Shown piece by piece: positions 6,700-12,982 of a stretch of DNA of 15,294 nucleotides (positions are counted from its first letter, which is position 1; every line of letters begins with the position of its first letter). The position numbers and the translations under genes were made by a program. The notes beneath the pieces were generated by a model. That model made no database searches and was not told the DNA's origin. It saw only the letters and a list, made by a program, of their open reading frames with translations. Where the stretch lies: contig JACZQQ010000041.1 of assembly GCA_022545645.1 (NCBI GenBank), positions 1-15,294 on the forward strand, in the 5' to 3' direction. This DNA comes from Acidobacteriota bacterium (GTDB lineage Bacteria; Acidobacteriota; UBA6911; RPQK01; JADFOI01).

Positions 6700-7297
6700 C
6701 CTCCAATCTCCCATACTCTATGGCATCTCCAACCGCCGTGCCTTTCCCAACCTGGAGCCGCTGAGTTATCTGGAGCTGCTCTTTCAGACACGAGCAGACA
6801 TCGTACAGTGGCGTGAGAAGGATCTGCCGGCTGAACAGAACCGTAGCTTCGTTCAGCGCGGGGTGCGGTTGGCGAGTGAAACGGGCAAGCTGTTTTTAGT
6901 GAATTCCTTGCTTGAAATGGCACTTGAAGAGGAGGCTGACGGTGCTCACCTCACCTCCAGCCAGGACGTTGGCGAGGCCAGACGGGTCAGAGACCGTTTC
7001 GGAGCCAGGCAGTCCCTATTGGGGAAGTCCGTCCACACACTGTCAGAGGCAGTCATGGCTGAGGCGGAAGGAGTGGACTACCTCTTGCTGGGACCGATCT
7101 TTGATCCCCTCTCCAAGCGATCGTATGGTTTGCCTCTGGGCTGCTCAGCCCTCCAAGAAGCCGTGCAGACATTGTCTATCCCGGTGATTGCCATAGGAGG
7201 CATCGACGAGTCCAATTTCGAGGAAGTCTTCAAGACCGGAGCCGGCGGAGCTGCCGGAATCACCTGGGTACAGCGGGAGGTCAGCGCGCTTCTGTAG
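6665..7297 (+). CDS. Thiamine phosphate synthase / TenI family protein
   Basis: A 210-residue TIM-barrel protein of the ThiE/TenI family. ThiE joins thiazole phosphate and hydroxymethylpyrimidine diphosphate to thiamine phosphate; TenI relatives isomerise the thiazole. Visible family marks: LYGISNR near the start, VQWREKDL (ThiE diphosphate-binding Arg and Lys), ADGAHL, GKSVHTLSEA, GPIFDP with SKRS, and the phosphate-binding AIGGI plus GAGGAAGI segments. The usual ThiE Asn-Asp pair that holds Mg2+ reads Asn-Ser here (LVNSLLE), so the exact reaction is uncertain. The start is TTG at 6665, inside the preceding gene; no later start retains the first strand. No other thiamine genes are in the window. 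The last codons form part of a hairpin. Confidence 0.85.
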   Translation: MPTFNDILGKHNLQSPILYGISNRRAFPNLEPLSYLELLFQTRADIVQWREKDLPAEQNRSFVQRGVRLASETGKLFLVNSLLEMALEEEADGAHLTSSQDVGEARRVRDRFGARQSLLGKSVHTLSEAVMAEAEGVDYLLLGPIFDPLSKRSYGLPLGCSALQEAVQTLSIPVIAIGGIDESNFEEVFKTGAGGAAGITWVQREVSALL

Positions 7298-7330
7298 AAG
7301 CGCGAAGACCGCTGACCTCCCGGTCAGCGG
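7274..7330. terminator. GC-rich nested hairpins at the 3' end of the ThiE/TenI gene
   Basis: Three copies of the word GGTCAGCG or its complement (7279-7286, inverted at 7310-7317, direct at 7322-7329) allow two competing structures. Structure A: 7274-7284 pairs with 7312-7322, and CGCGCTTC (7285-7292) pairs with GAAGCGCG (7297-7304) around a 4-nt loop; it includes the stop codon at 7295-7297. Structure B: CCGCTGACC (7309-7317) pairs with GGTCAGCGG (7322-7330) around TCCC. No T-run follows on either strand, so it is not a textbook intrinsic terminator. It may act as a transcript end protector or a weak bidirectional terminator between convergent operons. Confidence 0.55.
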
Positions 7331-7492
7331 AAATTCCAAATTCCAAATCCTAAATCCTAAACAAATTCTAAATCACAAATTCCAAGTTCAAAACCTCTGA
7401 GCCTGGACTGTCTTAAACTGAATCTGCTTGTGACTTGGAGCTTGGAATTTGTGATTTGTTTGGGATTTGGATTTTGGGATTTGGAATTTCCG
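7328..7492. repeat. Long inverted repeat built from AAATTCC-type heptamers
   Basis: Left arm 7328-7386 and right arm 7441-7492 are inverted copies around a 54-nt loop. Outer 14 bp are perfect (CGGAAATTCCAAAT 7328-7341 / 7479-7492), as are the inner 17 bp (AAATCACAAATTCCAAG 7370-7386 / 7441-7457). Both arms run on a 7-nt grid: the left reads AAATTCC, AAATTCC, AAATCCT, AAATCCT, then AAAC, AAATTCT, AAATCAC, AAATTCC. The right arm lacks the AAATTCT unit. It sits exactly between convergent genes and contains no gene. Confidence 0.75.
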
Positions 7493-7504
7493 GCCTCCGG
7501 CCGG
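7490..7504 (-). terminator. GC hairpin just after the type III polyketide synthase
   Basis: CCGGCC (7490-7495) pairs with GGCCGG (7499-7504) around TCC, a few bases beyond the stop codon at 7509-7511 on the minus strand. The next transcribed bases belong to the heptamer inverted repeat, which could strengthen transcription arrest. No clear T-run, so termination is inferred. Confidence 0.35.
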
Positions 7505-7508
7505 CGCT

Positions 7509-8561
7509 TCACCATCTTAGAAGGAGGAGTTCAGAACTGAAGCCGGGACCAAAAGCGGCACAGAGCCCCCAGTCGGCTTTCTCCGGAGAACCTTCCCTCA
7601 TTAGATGTTCCAGGATGAACAGGATGGTTGGGCTGGACATGTTCCCGTAGTTTTCCAAAACGAAACGACTGGAGTCGAGCTTCTCCTCGCTGAGCTCAAG
7701 CGACTCCCTCATGGCAAGAAGTATTTTTGCCCCTCCTGGATGGATGACAAAGTGGTCTAGGTCCTGCAGGCTGAGCTGACTTCGTTGGAGGAATTCGGTG
7801 ACGTTCTCCCTGATGTGTTGGTCCAGAACCTTGGGAATCGTTGGTGAGAAAATGACGCTGAGTCCTGTTTCGCTGAAATCCCATCCCATGAGGTCGAGGG
7901 TGTTGGGCCACAACGTGCTCATGCTATCCACCATGTGGATGCCCTCCTCTGGACAAGTATCTCCACAGATCAAAACAGCAGCGGCTCCATCTGCAAAAAG
8001 GGCAGAAGCCACAAAATTGCTTTTCCGATAATCGGCGAACTGGAAGGTGAGAGATGACAACTCCACCGAGACTAAGAGGATTCTTTGATCGGGTGCCCCT
8101 CTGGCAAGATCCTGGCAGTGGGTCAGCCCGGTAGCTCCTCCTGCACAGCCCAGACCAAAAATGGGTGTCCTTTTGGTGTGAGTGCCAAATCCCAGCCGGT
8201 TGATGATGCGGGCATCAATGCTGGGTGTGGACATCCCGCTGGTGGAGACAAAGACCAGGTGATCCACATCCTGGGGACCCAGATCAGCCTTTTCCAGACA
8301 ACGCTCGATGGCCTCAATACTCAGGCGCTCCGACCAGCGGATGTATTCTCCGTTTTTCTCTGAAAAGGTGTGATGGCGTTCAAACCACTCCAAAGGGACA
8401 CAGAAGAATCGCCTGTGGACATGAACATTGTCAAAAACGGCAATCAGGCTTTGGGTACACTCGAGGTTTTCTTGGAAGTGCTGGTGGACCCATTCCCGAA
8501 TCTCTTGTTGCTCAAAGCAAAAAGGGGGCACAGCCGTGCCAACGGCGACGACGCGTGGCAT
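7509..8561 (-). CDS. Type III polyketide synthase (chalcone/stilbene synthase family)
   Basis: A 350-residue thiolase-fold enzyme that condenses an acyl-CoA starter with malonyl-CoA units without an acyl carrier protein; bacterial relatives make alkylpyrones, alkylresorcinols or tetrahydroxynaphthalene. The catalytic triad is complete: Cys139 in GLGCAGGATGL, His274 in HFVIHPGGAKIL and Asn307 in ENYGNMSSPT. The C-terminal CAAFGPGFSSELLLL matches the conserved GFGPG region. Length is normal. The start ATG at 8561 lies 8 bp after the stop of the upstream open frame with TAGG as a modest ribosome binding site, so it is the last gene of the argS minus-strand unit. No methyltransferase or oxidase partner is seen. 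Substrate cannot be deduced. Confidence 0.93.
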   Translation of the reverse strand: MPRVVAVGTAVPPFCFEQQEIREWVHQHFQENLECTQSLIAVFDNVHVHRRFFCVPLEWFERHHTFSEKNGEYIRWSERLSIEAIERCLEKADLGPQDVDHLVFVSTSGMSTPSIDARIINRLGFGTHTKRTPIFGLGCAGGATGLTHCQDLARGAPDQRILLVSVELSSLTFQFADYRKSNFVASALFADGAAAVLICGDTCPEEGIHMVDSMSTLWPNTLDLMGWDFSETGLSVIFSPTIPKVLDQHIRENVTEFLQRSQLSLQDLDHFVIHPGGAKILLAMRESLELSEEKLDSSRFVLENYGNMSSPTILFILEHLMREGSPEKADWGLCAAFGPGFSSELLLLRW

Positions 8562-8569
8562 GTGAGCGC

Positions 8570-8842
8570 CTACTGGGCGGGAGCACCCAAGCCAAGGAGG
8601 GACCCCTTTTGGGCGACGACAGAGATCTCCTGGGCTTCCTCCAATTCCCGATACAGGGCCTCATCTTTCCGATCGATGGCAAGCTGTTTGATGGGCTCTA
8701 ACTGGGGGATGAACACTTGGATCTGTTTGTTGAGCTTCTCGAGGGACTTTCGAATATCCTTTTCAGAGGCTGTTTTATAAATGGCCTTTTCATCGATGTT
8801 GATCAAAATGCCGTCAATGGCCCGCCGATAGGCATGGACCAT
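8570..8842 (-). CDS. C-terminal fragment of the frameshifted secreted protein
   Basis: A 90-codon open frame from the ATG at 8842; it is probably not translated on its own. Reading this frame further upstream gives NPLEFHTYWDMVHAYRRAI, which joins naturally to the acidic stretch of the 8814-9608 frame, whereas that frame degenerates into SPGIPYLLGHGPCLSAGH before its stop. The fragment is helical, charged, and rich in Lys/Glu/Ile (for example LEKLNKQIQVFIPQLEPIK), like the N-terminal part. It stops 8 bp before the polyketide synthase start. Taken with the other fragment it would give one protein of about 345 residues if one A of the A5 run (8871-8875 on the complement) is removed. Confidence 0.6.
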   Translation of the reverse strand: MVHAYRRAIDGILINIDEKAIYKTASEKDIRKSLEKLNKQIQVFIPQLEPIKQLAIDRKDEALYRELEEAQEISVVAQKGSLLGLGAPAQ

Positions 8843-9608
8843 GTCCCAATAGGTATGGAATTCCAGGGGATTTTTCCTCTTCTTCTTCTTCCCATTCCCC
8901 GCCCTTCATTCTTCTCTGGATCTCCTCCAAACGAGCCTCGGCAATTTCCAGAAAAACCTCCACTCTCTTTTCTAATTCTTGATGGAGCTGAAGTTTTTCG
9001 AACTCCTCCTCCGTGAAACGATCTCTCGACTGCAATCGCGCCGGGGGGGACGCAAGTGAGAATCCTCCAGGGTGAAGCGACAAGGATGCCGGATCCCCTT
9101 TTCCCTTCTCACCGGCGGTTCGAATTCCCACCAGAGCTTCACCCAGCAGCTGTCCCAACAGGGTTTTTCGGAGTTGTTCCAAGGTTCGAATGGTGTTTTC
9201 GAACCCCTCCGCGTACTCAAACGGTACGGTTGTCTGCAAGTCATTGATCGTTTCGATCAGTTTGCGAAGACGAATTTCCAGCTTCTTAACTTCTGACGAG
9301 CGAAGATCCTTGTCCTTTTTTGCGTTGGAGGATTGTTCGCCTGCATAGTGAGACAGCGCGGAAATCTTCTGCAGCAAATCAGCCGTTTCGTCCAACTGGT
9401 CTCGTTGAATATATCTCTGCAAGAGATCCACACGACGATCAAAGACCTCTCTGAACAAGTCGATCCGATCGCGATATTGGGGTTTTCTTTGATATTCGCG
9501 AAGTTCTCTCTCAGTAAGCAGATCCGTCAAAGGGGGATCCACGCTCTGTGCCAGGTGAAGGGGACTGACAAGAGGAACGATCAATAGGGTAAGAAAAAGA
9601 AGTGTCAT
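8814..9608 (-). CDS. Secreted coiled-coil-rich protein of unknown function, N-terminal part before a frameshift
   Basis: A 264-codon frame. It begins with a hydrophobic stretch MTLLFLTLLIVPLVSPLHLAQS that looks like a signal peptide, although it lacks the usual basic residues; the start is fixed because an in-frame TAG lies two codons upstream. The mature part is charged and helical (DRRVDLLQRYIQRDQLDET, SSEVKKLEIRLRKLIETIND), suggesting coiled coils. Similar helical proteins occur, as far as I recall, as hypothetical secreted proteins in Acidobacteriota. A Glu-rich stretch (WEEEEEEK, from GAA repeats) precedes an A5 run, after which the sensible protein continues in another frame (8570-8842). 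It begins 3 bp after argS ends, so the two are likely co-transcribed. Function unknown. Confidence 0.75.
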   Translation of the reverse strand: MTLLFLTLLIVPLVSPLHLAQSVDPPLTDLLTERELREYQRKPQYRDRIDLFREVFDRRVDLLQRYIQRDQLDETADLLQKISALSHYAGEQSSNAKKDKDLRSSEVKKLEIRLRKLIETINDLQTTVPFEYAEGFENTIRTLEQLRKTLLGQLLGEALVGIRTAGEKGKGDPASLSLHPGGFSLASPPARLQSRDRFTEEEFEKLQLHQELEKRVEVFLEIAEARLEEIQRRMKGGEWEEEEEEKSPGIPYLLGHGPCLSAGH

Positions 9609-9611
9609 TTT

Positions 9612-11609
9612 CTACATTCTCTCAGGTACGGGTATGCCAAGTAAATCGAGGCCCTTCAACAGTCCCTGACGTGCCGCATCGGTGATGGTGAGATAAAAGC
9701 ATTTTTTGATCGGATCGCTCTCCGAGAGGACATGGTACTTATGATAGAACAGGTTGAATTGTTGGGCCAAGTTAAAGACGTGTTTGGCCAAATGGGAGAT
9801 CTCCAGGGTAGCAACCGTCTGGTCGATGGCGTCATCAAGACGTGCCGCTTGAAGCAAGAGACTCCAGAGTTCATTGTCCTCGATGAGTTCGGCAATGGAG
9901 TTCGGTTTCTCCCACATGCGCTCACGTTCTTTTTCCCAGATCGACAGACTCCATTCGCTATCGTCCGCTTCCAGCTTGCGAAAGATGCTGTGAGCACGCA
10001 CCACCGAATACTGCAGGTAAGGTCCTGTTTCCCCTTCGAAACTGAGAGCTTCGGCAAAGTCGAAAGCGATCACCGAGTTGCGGGTGTATTTGAGAAGAAA
10101 GTAGCGAAGAGCTCCGATGGAGACCTTCTGAGCGATTTCTTTTCGTTGTTTCAGGGTGAGAGCTTTCCCGCGGGCGTTGACTTCCTCAAGCGATTTTTCG
10201 AACAACTTGTTGATCAGATCGTCGGCCTTAACCCCCAGTCCCTTACGTCCTGAGACTTCCACATAGGGTTTTCTGCGATCCTCTTCTGACAATTCGATGC
10301 CCAGTTCCGAACAACAGGCGGGGGACAATGCAACCATCTCATAGCTGAAGTGCACAGAACGATCCGCTTCGTTGCTAAAGCCGAGCCTTCTCAGGCCTTC
10401 TACCACCACCCGCTGAAGGTAAGATTGGCGTACATCGATCACGTTGAAGACGGTCTGTCCTCGCCCAAAATCGGGCTCGGTATGGGGGGAGGGTTCAGTG
10501 GTCGTGAGCCAGACGGTGTCTTCATTCGGACCACCATCGGTATGCAGAGTCACTTCGCCGCCCCGGTATTGGCAGAGTGGGCGGTAGTGAAAAGTTTTCT
10601 CCAACAGCCCAAACTTCCAGAGTTGGTAGGCGATGTCCTTTCCGACATAGGTTACCGTCCCATTACTCCGGACAATAATCTTTTCCTCATCGGGCTGCCC
10701 ATGGGTCCCAGGTACCTGCATGGTCCAACAGCCTTGGTAGGGCCCGTTCTCCCGGTAGGTGATTGCCTGTTTGTCTTTGAGCCGTTGAAAGGCCTCTTGC
10801 CAGAACTTCAGGGAGAGGATCTCACTTTCCCGGGGTAAGACCTCATATCGCACTCCGATTCGGAGCATGGTCTTCAGATGAGCGAAGACAACCCGCATCG
10901 AAATGTACTCGGCCAGCTGCGGGATGGGTCCCTCACCGCTCTCGATTTCCTGGAGTGTTTGCTCGCGGAACTTCAGGCGTGATTCCTCCTCCTGATACCA
11001 TTTGGAGACCTCTGCATAGAGATCCCAGCAGTAGTAGTCAAAAGGTTCTGCGATGGACTGGATCTCTTTGAAGGACATCTCACGCAGGTTTTGAAAGCCC
11101 ACAACCACGTCGGCTACCTGGACACCGGTATTGTCGATGTAGTTCTGAACCTCGACTTTGCGACCTCTAGCTCGCAACAGTCTGACCAAGGTGTCTCCCA
11201 AAACTGCGTTTCTCAAATGGCCGATGTGTGCGGCCTTATTGGGATTAATGTTGGTGTGCTCCACGATGACCTTCTCGCCCGAGGGTTCGGCCGGGGGGCT
11301 GTTTAGCCAGCGATGAAGATCGTGAAAGAAGGCAACCCGCTTGAAAAATACATTCAGGTGGCCGTTACCGGCAGCTACAAAACGATCCACATGGGGAGGA
11401 GTTTCAATGTTTTCTGCTACCTGTAAGGCGATTTCACGAGGAGATCGGCGAAGAGTCCTGGCCAGTTCGAAAGAGAAGGGAAAAGCCAGATCTCCGAATT
11501 CAGTGCGGGGCGGTGTCTCCACCGTGAGCCGCTTCAACTCCACTCCGAAGTGTTGGGCGATGAACCGCCGCAAGTGCTGTTCGGTTTCTTCAATGCGCCT
11601 GAGTAGCAT
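9612..11609 (-). CDS. argS: Arginyl-tRNA synthetase
   Basis: A 665-residue class I synthetase that charges tRNA(Arg). It shows the ArgS-specific N-terminal Add-1 domain (about 1-105, with the TEFGDLAFPFSFELAR segment), the signature HTNINPNKAAHIGHLRNAVLGD with HIGH at 128-131, YIDNTGVQVADVV, and the C-terminal anticodon-binding DALR domain (from about 540, ending GIPVPERM). A canonical KMSKS is absent, as in many ArgS; the equivalent segment reads SGRKGLGVKADDL. The protein is somewhat longer than the usual 550-600 residues. The frame is open up to an ATG at 11756, but the extra 49 residues are encoded by the octamer repeat and leader hairpin, so I use the ATG at 11609 (MLLRRIEETEQHL). Its ribosome binding site is poor. 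Confidence 0.94.
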   Translation of the reverse strand: MLLRRIEETEQHLRRFIAQHFGVELKRLTVETPPRTEFGDLAFPFSFELARTLRRSPREIALQVAENIETPPHVDRFVAAGNGHLNVFFKRVAFFHDLHRWLNSPPAEPSGEKVIVEHTNINPNKAAHIGHLRNAVLGDTLVRLLRARGRKVEVQNYIDNTGVQVADVVVGFQNLREMSFKEIQSIAEPFDYYCWDLYAEVSKWYQEEESRLKFREQTLQEIESGEGPIPQLAEYISMRVVFAHLKTMLRIGVRYEVLPRESEILSLKFWQEAFQRLKDKQAITYRENGPYQGCWTMQVPGTHGQPDEEKIIVRSNGTVTYVGKDIAYQLWKFGLLEKTFHYRPLCQYRGGEVTLHTDGGPNEDTVWLTTTEPSPHTEPDFGRGQTVFNVIDVRQSYLQRVVVEGLRRLGFSNEADRSVHFSYEMVALSPACCSELGIELSEEDRRKPYVEVSGRKGLGVKADDLINKLFEKSLEEVNARGKALTLKQRKEIAQKVSIGALRYFLLKYTRNSVIAFDFAEALSFEGETGPYLQYSVVRAHSIFRKLEADDSEWSLSIWEKERERMWEKPNSIAELIEDNELWSLLLQAARLDDAIDQTVATLEISHLAKHVFNLAQQFNLFYHKYHVLSESDPIKKCFYLTITDAARQGLLKGLDLLGIPVPERM

Positions 11610-11624
11610 AGGGCTAATGATAAG

Positions 11625-11656
11625 CGAACCCTTCTTTTGGGGCAAAGAAGGGTTCG
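11625..11656 (-). promoter_or_regulatory. 13-bp perfect hairpin in the argS leader
   Basis: CGAACCCTTCTTT (11625-11637) is exactly complementary to 11644-11656 with a 6-nt loop. On the argS transcript it ends 15 nt before the start codon, where it could hide or present the initiation region. No T-run follows, so it is not an intrinsic terminator. Confidence 0.6.
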
Positions 11657-11703
11657 TGCTGTTGTGCTGTTGTGCGGTGGTGCGGTGGTGCGGTGGTGCT
11701 GTC
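11656..11703. repeat. Octamer tandem repeat, six units
   Basis: Plus-strand units in order: GTGCTGTT twice, GTGCGGTG three times, GTGCTGTC once (48 bp, no gaps). It lies in the argS leader between the predicted promoter and the 13-bp hairpin. A short hairpin CGTCAC-CAA-GTGACG (11703-11717) abuts its right end. Translation of this tract gives the low-complexity His/Thr/Gln run that falsely extends the argS frame. Confidence 0.8.
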
Positions 11704-11711
11704 GTCACCAA

Positions 11712-11740
11712 GTGACGAAGGCACAAATCTACAGTATAGT
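11712..11740 (+). promoter_or_regulatory. Predicted sigma-70-type promoter for larC-metG-tatD
   Basis: -35 GTGACG (11712-11717) and -10 TATAGT (11735-11740) with 17-bp spacing, four of six and five of six matches to the consensus. Expected transcription start is near 11747, leaving a leader of about 15 nt before the larC ATG at 11762. Confidence 0.5.
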
Positions 11741-11762
11741 AATCCGCTTGGAACACCGTCTA
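11733..11762 (-). promoter_or_regulatory. Predicted sigma-70-type promoter for argS, overlapping the larC -10
   Basis: On the minus strand, -35 TAGACG (complement of 11757-11762) and -10 TATACT (complement of 11733-11738) with 18-bp spacing. The -10 shares four base pairs with the opposite-strand -10. Expected start near 11726 would give an argS leader of about 117 nt carrying the octamer repeat and hairpin. Confidence 0.4.
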
Positions 11763-12982
11763 TGAGTAGAATACTTCGTTTCGATCCCTTCAATGGAGTG
11801 AGTGGAGATATGATTCTGGGAGCTCTCATCCATCTGGGGTTGCCAGTGGAAAAATTGAAAGAAGAGCTGGGAAAACTGAAGCTGGAGGAGTATGAACTGG
11901 AGGTGGACGAAATTGTCCGGAAAGGTATCCAGGGGATCAACTTTAGGGTCCGACCAGGCAAGTCCACTTCACACCATCACAGTCGGGGATTTCTGGAGAT
12001 CCAGTCCTTGATTGATGAGAGTGAGCTCGATTCCTGGGTTAAAGAGAAGGCTGGTGCGATATTCCGGCGGCTTGGAGAGGCCGAAGCTAAAGTCCATAAG
12101 ACTTCTCTCCAAGAGGTTCACTTTCATGAAGTGGGAGCAGTGGACGCTATTGTGGATATTGTGGGTGCCTGTATCGGTTGCCATTATTTCGGCGTCGAGC
12201 TCTTTGAGAGTGCTCCCCTGAATTTGGGGAGTGGAACCGTTACTTTCTCACACGGAACATGGCCTGTTCCTGCGCCGGCGACTGCAGAGTTGGTGACCGA
12301 TTTTCCGGTTTTTATGGACCAGGTGCAAGGAGAACTCACAACGCCCACCGGGGCCGCGATCGTCACGACATTGGTAGAGGAGAGGACGGGTTCAGCCGTG
12401 TACAGATACGAAAGATGGGGTTTCGGCGCCGGGGACAGGGAGTTTGAGGAGATCCCGAACATGCTAAGATTGGTCCTGGGGAACAGGCTACCAGAGCACG
12501 AAGGGGCCTCGCCCGGACCCCATGAGGCATGGCACGAGGAGGAAATCTGTCTCTTGGAGGCCAACATCGACGATATGGACGGGGAAATGGTGGGTCATTT
12601 CCTGGAGTTGGCCCTAAAAAAGAAGGCGTTGGACGCCTATTGTACTCCCGTGCAAATGAAGAAAAGTCGTCCTGGAGTCAAGCTTTCTGTTCTCTGCCGG
12701 CCAGTCGATCGCGAGCGAATGGCGGAACTGATCTTTCGCGAAACGACAACGCTGGGCGTTCGCTGGAGTCTGGATCAGAGGTGGCTTTTGAGTCGCGAGG
12801 TCAAGTGGCTCGAGACTGATTACGGAAAAATAGCGATCAAAATCGCACGTCACAAAGGAGAGATTGTGAACGTGACGCCCGAATATGAAGATTTGAAAGC
12901 GATGGCTGAGAGAATGAGTATTCCGTTGAAAACACTGCGACAACACATTATGGGACAGATTATCGATCAAGGCTATGAGTGA
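11762..12982 (+). CDS. larC: Nickel-pincer cofactor biosynthesis protein LarC
   Basis: A 406-residue LarC, the CTP-dependent cyclometallase that inserts nickel into the pyridinium bis-thiocarboxylic acid pincer cofactor used by LarA-type racemases and epimerases. Visible marks: N-terminal FDPFNGVSGDMILGALI, the His-rich stretch TSHHHSRGFLEI, KVHKTSLQEVHFHEVGAVDAI, ELTTPTGAAIV, ANIDDMDGE and MKKSRPGVKLSVLC. In Lactiplantibacillus plantarum the two halves are joined by a programmed frameshift; here they form one continuous frame. Longer frames (ATG at 11672) only add residues from the octamer repeat, so I use the ATG at 11762 behind the predicted promoter. No larA, larB or larE is nearby. Its stop overlaps the metG start (12975-12982). 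Confidence 0.92.
   Translation: MSRILRFDPFNGVSGDMILGALIHLGLPVEKLKEELGKLKLEEYELEVDEIVRKGIQGINFRVRPGKSTSHHHSRGFLEIQSLIDESELDSWVKEKAGAIFRRLGEAEAKVHKTSLQEVHFHEVGAVDAIVDIVGACIGCHYFGVELFESAPLNLGSGTVTFSHGTWPVPAPATAELVTDFPVFMDQVQGELTTPTGAAIVTTLVEERTGSAVYRYERWGFGAGDREFEEIPNMLRLVLGNRLPEHEGASPGPHEAWHEEEICLLEANIDDMDGEMVGHFLELALKKKALDAYCTPVQMKKSRPGVKLSVLCRPVDRERMAELIFRETTTLGVRWSLDQRWLLSREVKWLETDYGKIAIKIARHKGEIVNVTPEYEDLKAMAERMSIPLKTLRQHIMGQIIDQGYE

Noticed and set aside
11644..11656. GGTTCG resembling a tRNA T-loop
   Set aside because: No acceptor, D or anticodon arms can be formed around it; it is one arm of the 13-bp hairpin.
11656..11703. CRISPR-like repeat array
   Set aside because: The octamer units are contiguous with no spacers; it is a simple tandem repeat.
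11610..11756. 49-residue N-terminal extension of argS
   Set aside because: Encoded by the octamer repeat and leader hairpin, and its ATG lies upstream of the predicted promoter start; homology begins at 11609.
11672..11761. 30-residue N-terminal extension of larC
   Set aside because: Also repeat-encoded and upstream of the predicted transcription start; LarC homology begins at 11762.
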